This document shows positions 17,126 through 26,836 of a DNA stretch of 64,000 bases, in pieces. The position numbers and the translations under genes are program-made. Every line of letters begins with the position of its first letter. Position 1 is the first letter of the stretch. Origin of the DNA: Acetobacterium wieringae (GTDB lineage: Bacteria; Bacillota; Clostridia; Eubacteriales; Eubacteriaceae); assembly GCF_026646375.1 (NCBI RefSeq), contig NZ_JAIPPU010000004.1:1-64000 (forward strand). Direction: 5' to 3'. The notes under the pieces are model-generated. The model saw nothing but the letters and a program-made list of their open reading frames with translations. It had not been told where the DNA came from and searched no databases.

Positions 17126-18214
17126 ATGATCAAAACCAAATATTCTTTAAAACACGTCATCGATAACACCGAACCAGCTGATCCCAAGTGGCAGCAGGCG
17201 GCCCGGGATCATATTGAACAATTGGCCATTCCACCCTGGAGTCTCGGTCAGCTACTGGTCGTAGCTGAACAACTGGCCGGGATTCAGCGGACCATCCGCC
17301 CCAACGTTGATAAAAAAATGGTCATCACCATGGCCGGAGATCACGGCGTTGTGGCTGAAGGCGTTTCCGCCTTTCCCCAGGAGGTTACCCCCCAGATGGT
17401 ACAAAACTTTGTCAAAGGCGGTGCTGGCATTAACATTCTGGCCAAAGCCTCTGGAGCCGAAGTGATTGTCGTCGACATGGGTGTCGCCGTGGATATGCCC
17501 GAGCTGGTTAAGCAAGGTGCGATCATCGACTGCAAAATCGCTCATGGCACCAAGAATTTTTACCACGAACCGGCAATGACACGGGAGCAAGCCATCGCCG
17601 CTCTGGAAGCCGGAATCAACGTGGCTACGCAGGTCATTGAAGAGCAGGGAATTAACCTTTTGGCCACCGGCGATATGGGTATCGGCAACACCACGCCCAG
17701 TGCTGCAATCCTGGCCGTCATGGCCGAGTATCCGGTTTCATCCGTCACCGGCCGAGGCACCGGGATTGATAACGCCGCTCTGATTAATAAGATCAAAGTG
17801 ATCCGGGAATCGATTAACCGCCATCAGCCCGACAAAACCGACCCCATCGATGTCCTCGCCAAAGTCGGCGGCTTCGAGATTGCCGGGATTGCCGGAGTGA
17901 TTCTGGGTGCCGCCTTCAAACAGGTACCAGTCCTGGTGGACGGCTTTATTTCCACCGCTGGCGCACTGATTGCCAAGGCCCTCTGCCCTCAGGCGCTGGA
18001 TTACATGATCCCCTCCCATCAGAGTGAAGAACCGGGTCATCAGCTGATGTGGCAGGCCCTGGGGCTCAGACCGCTGCTTAACCTTAATTTCCGCCTGGGT
18101 GAAGGCACCGGGGCAGCGGTAGCCATGCATCTGGTGGAATCTTCTGCCCGGGTGATTGGTGATGTCTTAACCTTTGCCGATGCCGGAGTAACCAATGGTC
18201 ATGAAGGGATATGA
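17126..18214 (+). CDS. cobT: Nicotinate-nucleotide-dimethylbenzimidazole phosphoribosyltransferase CobT
   Basis: A 362-residue CobT, which transfers phosphoribose from nicotinate mononucleotide to the benzimidazole base, giving the alpha-ribazole phosphate used for the lower ligand. Visible motifs are AGDHGVVAEGVSAFPQEVT (about 72-90), GDMGIGNTTPSAA (about 188-200) and the C-terminal EGTGAAVAMHL with the catalytic Glu. The length is typical. Its place between the base-synthesis genes bzaB and bzaC matches the E. limosum order. Its end overlaps bzaC by 20 bases. Confidence 0.97.
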   Translation: MIKTKYSLKHVIDNTEPADPKWQQAARDHIEQLAIPPWSLGQLLVVAEQLAGIQRTIRPNVDKKMVITMAGDHGVVAEGVSAFPQEVTPQMVQNFVKGGAGINILAKASGAEVIVVDMGVAVDMPELVKQGAIIDCKIAHGTKNFYHEPAMTREQAIAALEAGINVATQVIEEQGINLLATGDMGIGNTTPSAAILAVMAEYPVSSVTGRGTGIDNAALINKIKVIRESINRHQPDKTDPIDVLAKVGGFEIAGIAGVILGAAFKQVPVLVDGFISTAGALIAKALCPQALDYMIPSHQSEEPGHQLMWQALGLRPLLNLNFRLGEGTGAAVAMHLVESSARVIGDVLTFADAGVTNGHEGI

Positions 18215-19247
18215 TCCTAAGACCAACGGCGGTCAGTATCTGGAAGACCTGGCCACGGCCTACTGGGTTTCCGATGCCCTGTTCACGGCGCTGGAAATGG
18301 ATCTTTTTCAGACCATCGATGATTTCGGAATCCGGGGTGCCAGTCTCGCTGAGCTCGCCCCCAAACTTGGCGCCAACGAAAGCGCCCTGGAACGATACCT
18401 GGCACTTTTAAAAAGCCTTGGCTTGCTGGGACAACACCAAAATATTTACTATAACCAATTGATTACCAAAGAATATCTACTGAAAGATAACCCTCTTTAT
18501 CAGGGTGACTCAATTCTGTGGCGAAAAAACCTGCGCGATGACTGGAATACCCTCAAAGCCTCGCTGTCTGCCGGCGGTCGGGTTAATTTTTTACCGGAAG
18601 ATATCAGCGAGGCTGAACTGAACCGGCGCCGGGCCAACTATATCCGGGCTATGGACAATGTCGCCAAACTTAAAGCCCGGGATTGTACCGCCTTTTTTAC
18701 AGAACTAAGCGGTGCTATTCTGGATGTGGGAACCGGTTCCGGGGCCATGGCGCTGGCCTTTTTGGATGCTTTCCCGGATACCGAAGCAACCCTGTTAGAT
18801 ATCAAACAGATGCTGCCCCAGACTCAAAAACTTGTTGAGCCCACCACTTTTTCTGATCGGGTTTGCTATCATGCCACCAATATTCTGGAACCAGAATGGG
18901 GACTTACTCAGAAATATCAGCTGATTATTCTTTCAAATATTGTTCATGCCTACGCCGAAACTGAAAATGAGCAGGTCTTAAAAACCGCAGCCAACCACTT
19001 GAGCGATGACGGTATCATGCTGATTCATGATTTTTTTAATGAACACCACCCTGTCAAAGCACATCTAAGCGATATCAACATGTTTTTAAACACCTACAAC
19101 GGCAAAGTTTTTTCCGGAGCCTGGGTGATTGCTGAATTGGAAAAGCACGATTTGGTCACCTCACCATTGCTACCACTAACTACTGACACGGCCCTGATCT
19201 TTGCCGCCCGATCCCAGTCGGCACTGGATCACCTTTGTTCTAACTAA
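18195..19247 (+). CDS. bzaC: SAM-dependent O-methyltransferase BzaC
   Basis: A 350-residue methyltransferase that by homology and position methylates 5-hydroxybenzimidazole to 5-methoxybenzimidazole. The layout is that of plant-type O-methyltransferases: an N-terminal winged-helix dimerisation domain (about 10-100) and a SAM-binding domain with ILDVGTGSGAMALAF (about 175-190), then LSNIVHAYAETENEQVL and DDGIMLIHDFFNEHHP. The start ATG 18195 lies inside cobT, with GGAG upstream; ATG 18201 is possible too. The overlap suggests coupled translation. Confidence 0.88.
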   Translation: MVMKGYDPKTNGGQYLEDLATAYWVSDALFTALEMDLFQTIDDFGIRGASLAELAPKLGANESALERYLALLKSLGLLGQHQNIYYNQLITKEYLLKDNPLYQGDSILWRKNLRDDWNTLKASLSAGGRVNFLPEDISEAELNRRRANYIRAMDNVAKLKARDCTAFFTELSGAILDVGTGSGAMALAFLDAFPDTEATLLDIKQMLPQTQKLVEPTTFSDRVCYHATNILEPEWGLTQKYQLIILSNIVHAYAETENEQVLKTAANHLSDDGIMLIHDFFNEHHPVKAHLSDINMFLNTYNGKVFSGAWVIAELEKHDLVTSPLLPLTTDTALIFAARSQSALDHLCSN

Positions 19248-19280
19248 TTATTACCCTAATCCTCAAACCAAGGAGAACTC

Positions 19281-20609
19281 ATGAAAATACTTTTCATCCA
19301 GGCCCTTTCAATGGAGGGCATCGACATCGAGCGGGTTTATCCGATTGGAATCGTCGTTTTAGCCTCCCAGGTTGAACGCTGTACCGATCACGTGCTAACG
19401 CTTTTTGACATGAATATGGCCCTCGATCCCTATGGGGATCTGCGGCAGCAGCTGGATCGCGTACAGCCGGATGTAGTCTGTCTCTCTTTGCGTAACATCG
19501 ATCCTTTGGGCAATAAAACCTCATCGCTGATTCCCGGCTTTGCCGTAACCCTGGCGGTGATTAAACGCTACGCACCCACTGCCAGAATCTTAGCAGGTGG
19601 TACTGGTTTTTCGTTGTTCCCGGAACGCCTGATGCAGGACTACCCGGAAATTGATTTCGGAGTTACTGGTGAAGCCGAAAATATCATCGTCCCGTTACTT
19701 AATAACCTTAACAATCCGCCCCGGCTACCCGGGCTTTGCTATCGAGAAAAGGAAGCGGTGATCGTTGTCCCACCAGTCGGCGATTATGATATGACGGATT
19801 ATCTGATGCCCAACCGCAATCTACTGGATCCCCGACCCTACCTCACCGTTAACAAATATGTCGAAAGTGTTGGCGTGGAAACCAAACGGGGCTGCTGTTT
19901 TTGCTGCGGCTATTGTTCCTATCCGCTGCTGCAGGGTACGAAAATGCGCTGCCGCACGCCCGTAGCGGTGGTTGACGAAATCCAGTTTCTTTATGAAACT
20001 TACGGTGTCACCCGAATTCACTTCACCGATTCAGTGGTTAATATTCCTGTCGATCATCTTGATTCGATCTGTGCCGAAATTATCCGGCGGGGTCTCCCGA
20101 TCAACTGGAGCGGCTTTTTCCGGGAGAACCTGTTAACCGAGGAAAACGTCGCCCTCTATACCCAATCCGGCTGTGAATGTTTTTCCCTGTCCCCCGATGG
20201 CCTCAGCCAGACTGCGCTGGATGCTCTGGATAAAAACATGAAGGTTCAGGATATTCTGGATGCCGCCCAGGTTCTGGCGAGCAGCGGCGTCGTCACCGTT
20301 TATCATTTTTTGGTCAATACACCTGGCGATACTGCTGCCACCCAGCAAGAAGCTAAAGAACTGATCGATTCGATTTATAAAATCCATCACGCTTCCAAAA
20401 CCCTGGGTACCATCGTCCTTAATAATATTCGGATTTTACCAGGCACCAGGGTAGCGCAACAGGCCCTCGATCTCGGCGTAATCACTCCAGAAACCGATCT
20501 GCTCTACCCTACTTACTACAATCCGGCACCCTATGACCGGGCCCGGTATGAACTGGAAATCTATCACACTAAAAAAAATATCTTTATGTGGCAGGAGGTC
20601 ACCTCATGA
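19281..20609 (+). CDS. bzaD: B12-binding-domain radical SAM enzyme BzaD
   Basis: A 442-residue radical SAM protein with an N-terminal cobalamin-binding-like Rossmann domain (about 1-140, with PDVVCLSLRNID and ILAGGTGFSLFP) and a radical SAM core holding the CxxxCxxC cluster motif at Cys205, Cys209 and Cys212. It sits in a stretch of five Cys within nine residues, which is unusual. In E. limosum BzaD is needed for methylation giving 5-methoxy-6-methylbenzimidazole. Product assignment here rests on gene order and homology by eye. Confidence 0.87.
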   Translation: MKILFIQALSMEGIDIERVYPIGIVVLASQVERCTDHVLTLFDMNMALDPYGDLRQQLDRVQPDVVCLSLRNIDPLGNKTSSLIPGFAVTLAVIKRYAPTARILAGGTGFSLFPERLMQDYPEIDFGVTGEAENIIVPLLNNLNNPPRLPGLCYREKEAVIVVPPVGDYDMTDYLMPNRNLLDPRPYLTVNKYVESVGVETKRGCCFCCGYCSYPLLQGTKMRCRTPVAVVDEIQFLYETYGVTRIHFTDSVVNIPVDHLDSICAEIIRRGLPINWSGFFRENLLTEENVALYTQSGCECFSLSPDGLSQTALDALDKNMKVQDILDAAQVLASSGVVTVYHFLVNTPGDTAATQQEAKELIDSIYKIHHASKTLGTIVLNNIRILPGTRVAQQALDLGVITPETDLLYPTYYNPAPYDRARYELEIYHTKKNIFMWQEVTS

Positions 20610-22090
20610 ACGTCATCCTACTCGAACATCCCCGTTCCATCAGCGCTGATCGCTGTAATGATATCGCCAATGCCCCCCTGTCCGCCTGTCTCAACACCGG
20701 CTACATCGGCGGCATGCTAGCTGCGAACAATATTCCCATAACCATTGTGGATGCCTATCTCGAACATCTGGATTATCCGGCCATTGAAGCACAAATTGCA
20801 GCCCAACTACCGACAATTTTAGGGATTCATCTGGTGTATCATTGGAAGGACAATCAGACCCTGTACCAGTTTATCGAACACGTCAAACAGACCTATGGCA
20901 TTGCCCATATTTGTGTCTATGGTTTTTATCCAACCTTTGCCTATGAAGAAATCCTTAACCGCTGCCCGGCCATTGATTCCGCCGTGTTGGGAGAAGCGGA
21001 ACTGACCTTTTTAACGCTGGCCAAAAACTATCCCGCCATTCCTGATTCGGGAATGGCCATCCGCAGCGTAAACGGCATTGTCGCCACCCGGGGCGAGGTG
21101 GTTATCGATATCGATGCCTTGCCTTTTCCCCTGCGTAGCGTGGGTTCCTATTCGTTTGGTGAGGTCAATATCTCCGGTAGCCGGGGCTGCTATGGTGGCT
21201 GTACATTCTGTTATATAAACCCTTACTATGGCGATACCAAACGAAAGTGGCGGGGTCGCAGTCCGGAAAATATCATCGCTGAAATCGATGCGGTGCTTAA
21301 AGAAACCGATATTCGTTACTTTTATTTTATGGATCCCAATTTCTACGGCCCGGGACGAGCTGGTAAAGAACGCGTTTTGAAGCTGGCCCGTCTCTTAAAA
21401 GAACGTCAGATCAATTTTGGGATTGAAGCCAGAGCCAACGATATCGAAGACGAAACCATCAAAGCTTTAGTAGATGCGGGTCTTAAACACATCCTGATCG
21501 GTTTGGAAAGCGGACGGGATGAAGCTCTTAAACGCCTGAATAAGCTGACGACCGTTGAAGATAATGAACAAGCCCTGCGAATTTTGCGAAAATACGGAAT
21601 CGAACCCAGCGTCGGTTTTATTATGTTTGAGCCCGACTCGACTCTGGAAGATCTGAAAGTCAACTACGACTTTTTAATGCGAAACAACCTACTGGAAAAA
21701 CTGGAGATCAGCGTCAATGTCCTCTATCATCACATGATTATTCTTCAGGGTAGCGCATCCTATAAAGCCCTGCAAGAGCAAGGGCGACTCAATATTTCAC
21801 CGCACTCTACCTATGAGGCGGATACCGATTATCAAAACCCCCGGGTCGCAATGCTGTCCGGGATGATGCGGGACATGACGAATCATATTTTTTCTTATAT
21901 GAAGGATACCTGGGAATTGAGCTTTAACAAAGATCCGGTGATCCTCGAAAAATACCGCCTGGTCAATCAACTACTGGTTCAAACCTTTGAAGATTATCTG
22001 TACCTGCTGATGCATCAACAACTCAGCAATGATCAGCGCAACAGCTTTGTGGACACTTTTATTGATACCGTTGACGGTATTATGGCCTGA
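20606..22090 (+). CDS. bzaE: B12-binding-domain radical SAM enzyme BzaE
   Basis: A 494-residue radical SAM protein with an N-terminal B12-binding-like domain (about 1-150) and the cluster motif CYGGCTFC at Cys195, Cys199 and Cys202. It is the last enzyme of the path to 5,6-dimethylbenzimidazole, replacing the 5-methoxy group, as shown for E. limosum. ATG 20606 is chosen over 20588 because GGAGGT lies 8 bases before it and it gives the classic ATGA overlap with bzaD. The presence of both bzaD and bzaE predicts dimethylbenzimidazole rather than an earlier intermediate as the product. Confidence 0.88.
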   Translation: MNVILLEHPRSISADRCNDIANAPLSACLNTGYIGGMLAANNIPITIVDAYLEHLDYPAIEAQIAAQLPTILGIHLVYHWKDNQTLYQFIEHVKQTYGIAHICVYGFYPTFAYEEILNRCPAIDSAVLGEAELTFLTLAKNYPAIPDSGMAIRSVNGIVATRGEVVIDIDALPFPLRSVGSYSFGEVNISGSRGCYGGCTFCYINPYYGDTKRKWRGRSPENIIAEIDAVLKETDIRYFYFMDPNFYGPGRAGKERVLKLARLLKERQINFGIEARANDIEDETIKALVDAGLKHILIGLESGRDEALKRLNKLTTVEDNEQALRILRKYGIEPSVGFIMFEPDSTLEDLKVNYDFLMRNNLLEKLEISVNVLYHHMIILQGSASYKALQEQGRLNISPHSTYEADTDYQNPRVAMLSGMMRDMTNHIFSYMKDTWELSFNKDPVILEKYRLVNQLLVQTFEDYLYLLMHQQLSNDQRNSFVDTFIDTVDGIMA

Positions 22091-22093
22091 CAT

Positions 22094-22139
22094 GAAAATA
22101 CGCCTGACAGTTTTTTGTCTGTCAGACGTATTTTTTTAT
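22094..22139. terminator. Terminator at the end of the bza operon
   Basis: AAATACG and CCTGACAG pair with CTGTCAG and CGTATTT around a T-rich loop, followed by a T-run. It sits between convergent bzaE and the CorC-like gene. Confidence 0.8.
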
Positions 22140-22150
22140 TTTTGCACACG

Positions 22151-23407
22151 CTATTTTTCTTCTACATCAATCATCTCATGTTTGACTGCGACAATTTCGA
22201 TCACATGCCGTTCGTCCGCCTGGGTAATGGTAAAGCCCAAATTTTCAAACTCAAAGCTTTCGCCAACATTCGGAACCCGATCAAGAAATTCGACAATCCA
22301 ACCGCCAACGGTAATCACATCAAATTCATCTTTCATATCAAAAAGATCGAACATTTTTCCGAGGTTGGCCTTGCCCAGAATCCGGTACTCATAATCAGAA
22401 ATTTTTACAAATTCATCAATGACCTCATCATGTTCGTCCCAGATTTCGCCCACCAGTTCTTCAATAACATCTTCCAGGGTAACAATCCCGGCAGTTCCAC
22501 CGTATTCATCGGATACCACCGCTATGTGGCATTTTTTCTGTTGGAGCAAAGTCAGTAGCTTGGAAATTTTCATGTTTGGGGTAATAAAAACCACCGGACT
22601 GATAATTTCCTCCAAACTACTTTTGCCATTGGCGACGTAATGGGTAAAATCCTTATAACTGATAAAACCGATAATCTGATCAATGGTGCCCTGATAAACC
22701 GGCAACCGGGAAAAGCCGGTATCAAAAAAGATTTTGGCAATATCTTCCTTAGGGTTATCCATATCAATCGCAACGACATCGACCCGATGCGTCAAGATGT
22801 CATCCACGTCCAGGTCATTAAATTCGATGGCACTACGAATCAGTTCGCCGTCCTGGAGATCGATACCGCCATCATTTTCGGCTTCCTCGACAATTGTCAG
22901 TAGTTCTTCTTCCGTCATACTGCGTTCGTTGCTAACCTTAAACAATCGATCCAGCATTCTCTTCCACTGCGAAAAAAGAAAATTGACCGGTGTTAAAAGA
23001 AACATCAGCAAACGGATAAAGGGGACTGAAAACATCGCAAAACTTTCCGGTGAATCTTTGGCCAGACTTTTGGGCGAAATTTCGCCGAAAATCAGCACCA
23101 GTACCGTCATTACTGCGGTAGAAATGGTTACGCCGGCATTGCCAAAATACTGAACAAACACCACTGTGGCAATTGAAGCCGAGGCGATATTAACGATGTT
23201 ATTACCAATCAGAATCGTTGATAATAACGCATCATAGCGATCAGAAAGCGCCAGTACTTGTGCTGCGCGCTTATTACCATCCTTTGCCAGATTCTTAATG
23301 CGAATACGATTAAGGGATGTAAATGCCGTTTCTGTCGCCGAAAAATATGCCGACATCAGCAACATCACCCCCAGAACAATTATAAAACCTATCACACTGT
23401 TATCCAT
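22151..23407 (-). CDS. CNNM/HlyC-CorC family membrane protein (DUF21-CBS-CorC_C)
   Basis: A 418-residue protein with the three standard parts: an N-terminal DUF21 membrane domain (about 5-190, four hydrophobic segments), a tandem CBS domain (about 205-330, with ILTHRVDVVAIDMDNP and ISPVVFITPNMKISKLL) and a C-terminal CorC_HlyC FAD-fold-like domain (about 345-415). Such proteins act in magnesium or cobalt efflux; older 'hemolysin' names are misleading. It is a single gene convergent with bzaE. The 179-base region upstream (23408-23586) shows a minus-strand TATAGT but no riboswitch that I recognise. Confidence 0.92.
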   Translation of the reverse strand: MDNSVIGFIIVLGVMLLMSAYFSATETAFTSLNRIRIKNLAKDGNKRAAQVLALSDRYDALLSTILIGNNIVNIASASIATVVFVQYFGNAGVTISTAVMTVLVLIFGEISPKSLAKDSPESFAMFSVPFIRLLMFLLTPVNFLFSQWKRMLDRLFKVSNERSMTEEELLTIVEEAENDGGIDLQDGELIRSAIEFNDLDVDDILTHRVDVVAIDMDNPKEDIAKIFFDTGFSRLPVYQGTIDQIIGFISYKDFTHYVANGKSSLEEIISPVVFITPNMKISKLLTLLQQKKCHIAVVSDEYGGTAGIVTLEDVIEELVGEIWDEHDEVIDEFVKISDYEYRILGKANLGKMFDLFDMKDEFDVITVGGWIVEFLDRVPNVGESFEFENLGFTITQADERHVIEIVAVKHEMIDVEEK

Positions 23408-23586
23408 TGACTAAGATTCCTCCCAGTAAACAGATCCATCAGTCATCACTGTGACTGGCTTGATACATTGAGTTTTCGTTTTTGTCTCATATAACGGTAC
23501 GTCGTCCAATTTTATTCCTCTTTCAAATATTATTTGTCACTATAATATCATATTTTTAGTTACAATTCCATAATATCTGCAAAATT

Positions 23587-24768
23587 TTACCTGATTGGCT
23601 GATCTTTAATTTTTTTTAATTTTTCATAATGATTAAGAATTATCATAAATAAAAGATTGTCATCACTGCCACATTTGATCGGAAATCCCAGACACTCCTC
23701 CATTTTCTTTTTTCTAAAAATGACCGTATTTTTATGGATAAACAAATCCCCCGCCACTAAATCAAAATGAAAGTGATGTTCAATTATTTTGCGCATGGTC
23801 AACATCGCTTCATCCGTACCTTTTCCGAAATATTTCTGTATTTTTTTTATATACGGTTCCACCGCCAAAGCGTAAGTTTCCATGTCCAATTGATTATAGA
23901 GCCGCCAGAAATAGTGCTGATGTGAAAAATAAACATGTTGATCTTTTTTATAGACACCACTGCGATACATTCCATAGGCATCGGCATAAGATTTCACATA
24001 GCCCTTGATCCCCAGATAGTAGCTACCCACAAAACACTGCATATTTTTGGCATCTTCACTCGTGATTGAATTATCTAAATATTTTTTGATGGTTTTCTCG
24101 ATTTCCCAGGGTTCGGTTTTTTTAAGGCTTTTAAATACTAAAATAAAACCACCGGACATCACAGATGAGATGTCATTTTTTAAATGACTGTCTGACTGCT
24201 TGATCTGGTTAAGGATTTTTTCAAGCATGCTTTCTTCAGACTTTTGATAATCCACAGCAAAACTCAAAATGACCGCCACTCGATTACTTTCCATATTATA
24301 ACCGATGCGCTCGCCCCAATCCGTTATTTCTTCTTCACTGATGGCTCTTTGCTCGCTGATTAAGGTATTTAAGAATATTTCCTTGTCGTTACGGTGGGTA
24401 TAGAAGAGATTCATCGTTTCCTGCTGTTCAATGATCAGTTCAGCAGTCATTTTCACCAGTTTGCCAATGTTGCGTACCTCATCCGGATCGCCGGTTATTC
24501 CCACCACCCCGATAACATCACCGGCTTTATTCACAATCGGCATATTAATCCCTGGTTTTACCCCTTGAAGTAGCTTTGATTCCTCTTCGGTGACTTCACA
24601 GGTAACGGAATTACGGATGGCAAACATCGCAGTTTCATGAAAGGTGCCCAGTCGCTCCGGTAAACCGCTCCCGATAATAATGGCATTCTTATTCATAACA
24701 TTGATGTTGTAACCCAAGGTGTTCATCACCTCATCGGCTATTTTTTGTGCTATTTTTTTATCCAACAT
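23587..24768 (-). CDS. CdaR-type transcriptional regulator (sugar-diacid sensing)
   Basis: A 393-residue regulator with an N-terminal sugar-diacid recognition domain (about 1-135, opening LDKKIAQKIADEVMNTLGYNINV in part, with GVVGITGDPDEVRNIG), a middle GGDEF-like region, and a C-terminal PucR-type helix-turn-helix (about 335-385, DLVAGDLFIHKNTVIFRKKK). Homologues activate glycerate, glucarate or galactarate use. It starts one base after the glycerate kinase stop, with AAGGAG in the end of that gene, so it is co-transcribed and probably controls its own operon. Confidence 0.9.
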   Translation of the reverse strand: MLDKKIAQKIADEVMNTLGYNINVMNKNAIIIGSGLPERLGTFHETAMFAIRNSVTCEVTEEESKLLQGVKPGINMPIVNKAGDVIGVVGITGDPDEVRNIGKLVKMTAELIIEQQETMNLFYTHRNDKEIFLNTLISEQRAISEEEITDWGERIGYNMESNRVAVILSFAVDYQKSEESMLEKILNQIKQSDSHLKNDISSVMSGGFILVFKSLKKTEPWEIEKTIKKYLDNSITSEDAKNMQCFVGSYYLGIKGYVKSYADAYGMYRSGVYKKDQHVYFSHQHYFWRLYNQLDMETYALAVEPYIKKIQKYFGKGTDEAMLTMRKIIEHHFHFDLVAGDLFIHKNTVIFRKKKMEECLGFPIKCGSDDNLLFMIILNHYEKLKKIKDQPIR

Positions 24769-25938
24769 CTAACCACTCCTTTTGTTCTGCCGTGAATTTT
24801 GTGGGATCATGCAAATTATCGCCAGAAAACGAAAAAGATCACAAATGCGTTGCTCCAATAATTCAGCCGCATTCTCCATGTGCCAAGCTAACCCCCGATC
24901 ATTGCTAAAGAGGGCAAAAGCTGCCACCACACCAGACTGATAGATGGCTTCATATCCTGTATCCAAAGCGCCGGAGATCACCACAACGGGAATATTCTGG
25001 TTTTTCCCGTGTTTTCCGACCCCAGAAATTACCTTGCCCATCACACTTTGCGCATCGGTTTTCCCTTCACCGGTAATAATCATATCTGCCCCGCTAATTG
25101 CAGAATCAAAACCAATTTCATCAAATACAATCTCCAGACCAGGTTTTAGCTGAGCATTGAAGAAAGCGACCAACGGCAAGGCCATCCCACCGGCCGCACC
25201 GATCCCCTCTAATTGGATCAGCTTCGTCGCCGTCTTCGTCTCCAGCAGCTGACCAAAAGCCTTGAGGCCCTGATCCAGAAAAATCACCATATCAGGGTTG
25301 GCACCTTTTTGAGGTCCATAGACTGCCGCTGCTCCCTGATGGCCGCAAAGCACATTTTTTACATCACAGGCAATGGTAATCTCCACTCCCTTTAATAAGA
25401 TCTCGGCTTTACTGGTATCAACTGTTTTCACCCGACATAAATTTTTACCAATTGGTTCTATCAGTTCCATCTCCTGATCATAAAAACGTACCCCCAGAGC
25501 ACTGGCAACACCCAATCCGCCATCATTGGTGGCACTGCCCCCTAAACCCAGAATGATCTTACGACAGCCTCGCTTAATGGCATCAGCAATCATTTCTCCG
25601 GTGCCATAGGTACTTGTTTTTAACGGATTGCGTTCGTCATCAGCAAGCAGTGGCAGACCAGAAGCGGCCGACATTTCAATAACTGCCACCCCGTCGTGGA
25701 GAATTCCGTAGGTCGCTGTTATTTCTCTAGCTAAAGGATCTTTTGTTTTTATTGCGATCATTTCACCAGATTGGTGCCTGACCAGTACTTCTACCAGCCC
25801 CTCCCCACCATCAGAAATGGGTATCTTCACAATCTCAGCCGTTGGCATAATTTTTAGAATCGCATCTCCGACAATGTCACAAACTGCAGTGGCTGATAAT
25901 GATCCTTTGAAGGAATCCGGAGCAATCACGATTTTCAT
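24769..25938 (-). CDS. Glycerate kinase (GarK/GlxK family)
   Basis: A 389-residue kinase that phosphorylates glycerate, feeding it to glycolysis or, through phosphoserine, to one-carbon metabolism. The family pattern is clear: MKIVIAPDSFKGSLSA at the start, PISDGGEGLVE (about 43), GLGGSATNDGGLG (about 135-147) and ITGEGKTDAQS near residue 287. The last 20 residues are basic and not conserved. It is first in a two-gene operon with a CdaR-type regulator. Confidence 0.93.
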   Translation of the reverse strand: MKIVIAPDSFKGSLSATAVCDIVGDAILKIMPTAEIVKIPISDGGEGLVEVLVRHQSGEMIAIKTKDPLAREITATYGILHDGVAVIEMSAASGLPLLADDERNPLKTSTYGTGEMIADAIKRGCRKIILGLGGSATNDGGLGVASALGVRFYDQEMELIEPIGKNLCRVKTVDTSKAEILLKGVEITIACDVKNVLCGHQGAAAVYGPQKGANPDMVIFLDQGLKAFGQLLETKTATKLIQLEGIGAAGGMALPLVAFFNAQLKPGLEIVFDEIGFDSAISGADMIITGEGKTDAQSVMGKVISGVGKHGKNQNIPVVVISGALDTGYEAIYQSGVVAAFALFSNDRGLAWHMENAAELLEQRICDLFRFLAIICMIPQNSRQNKRSG

Positions 25939-25976
25939 TTGGGTTCTCCTTTCAATTCGTTTTCTTGGGTATTAAA

Positions 25977-26015
25977 AACAATAGCATGGGTAAAGCAACA
26001 ACCCATGCTATTGTT
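25977..26015 (-). terminator. Terminator after the alpha/beta hydrolase gene
   Basis: A 15-bp inverted repeat (AACAATAGCATGGGT and its complement) with a 9-base loop. On the minus strand it ends in TTTTTAAT, fitting termination of the hydrolase transcript before the glycerate kinase gene. Confidence 0.85.
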
Positions 26016-26026
26016 GACACTGTATT

Positions 26027-26836
26027 TTAGGCTTTGATAAAATCGGCAACGACTTGGTTGAATTTCTCGGCTTCTTCCCAGAAAAGCATATGACCGGAAT
26101 CTTCAAAAAACACCAGTTGTGCTTCGGGAATCTGCTCAGCAACATAAGCACTACCCTGCCAGTCAAAAACTGCACTGTGTCGGGCCACGCACACCAGGGT
26201 GGGGAGATTGATCAATGGCAACAAATCCCGCCAATCTAAGTTGGTATGATCCCGCATAATCTCAATTCGCACCTTCGGTGGGCATTTTGATATTTCATCG
26301 GCGATAAATTTTACTTCTTCCGGTGTCGGTTGATGGTAGAGACAGCCAAAAGCCAGACCTTCGGCACTTTCACGCGGTGCATATTCGATGGCACAGCAGG
26401 TTCGAATAAACATTTCCACATCATAACAACCATTCTGTCCCCAAACCCAATCTGGCCCCGTATACTGGAGTGGTGCCTGGTCAATACAAATCAGTTTGCT
26501 CACCCGATGGTTACCAAATAATTCCAGATAGCTCCACAGTACTGCAACCCCCATGGACCACCCCAACACGGTGACATCCTTTACATCGAGTTGATCCAGC
26601 AATTCTTTGACATCCATGGCATAGCGGGAGATCCGGTGACTGTGTAAGACCTTTTCCGATTCGCCATGTCCCCGGAAATCCAGTAAAATAACCTGAAAAT
26701 CTTTGGCCAGAACATCGCTGTTCTTTTTAAAAAACTGGGTTGTACACGTCCATCCGGGAATCATCAGTAAGGGGCTTCCTGTACCCTTTACCTCATAATA
26801 CAATTCAACATGATCATTGGTAAAAAAAGTTGCCAT
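26027..26836 (-). CDS. Alpha/beta hydrolase
   Basis: A 269-residue alpha/beta-fold hydrolase. The oxyanion region is MIPGWTC, the nucleophile elbow is GWSMG, and the catalytic His lies in EDSGHMLFWEE near the C-terminus. An LLDFRGHGESEK segment is also typical. The start is ATG 26836 with GGAGGAAAG upstream; the open frame's upstream extension is not conserved in character. The substrate cannot be told. It is a single gene with its own terminator. Confidence 0.88.
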   Translation of the reverse strand: MATFFTNDHVELYYEVKGTGSPLLMIPGWTCTTQFFKKNSDVLAKDFQVILLDFRGHGESEKVLHSHRISRYAMDVKELLDQLDVKDVTVLGWSMGVAVLWSYLELFGNHRVSKLICIDQAPLQYTGPDWVWGQNGCYDVEMFIRTCCAIEYAPRESAEGLAFGCLYHQPTPEEVKFIADEISKCPPKVRIEIMRDHTNLDWRDLLPLINLPTLVCVARHSAVFDWQGSAYVAEQIPEAQLVFFEDSGHMLFWEEAEKFNQVVADFIKA

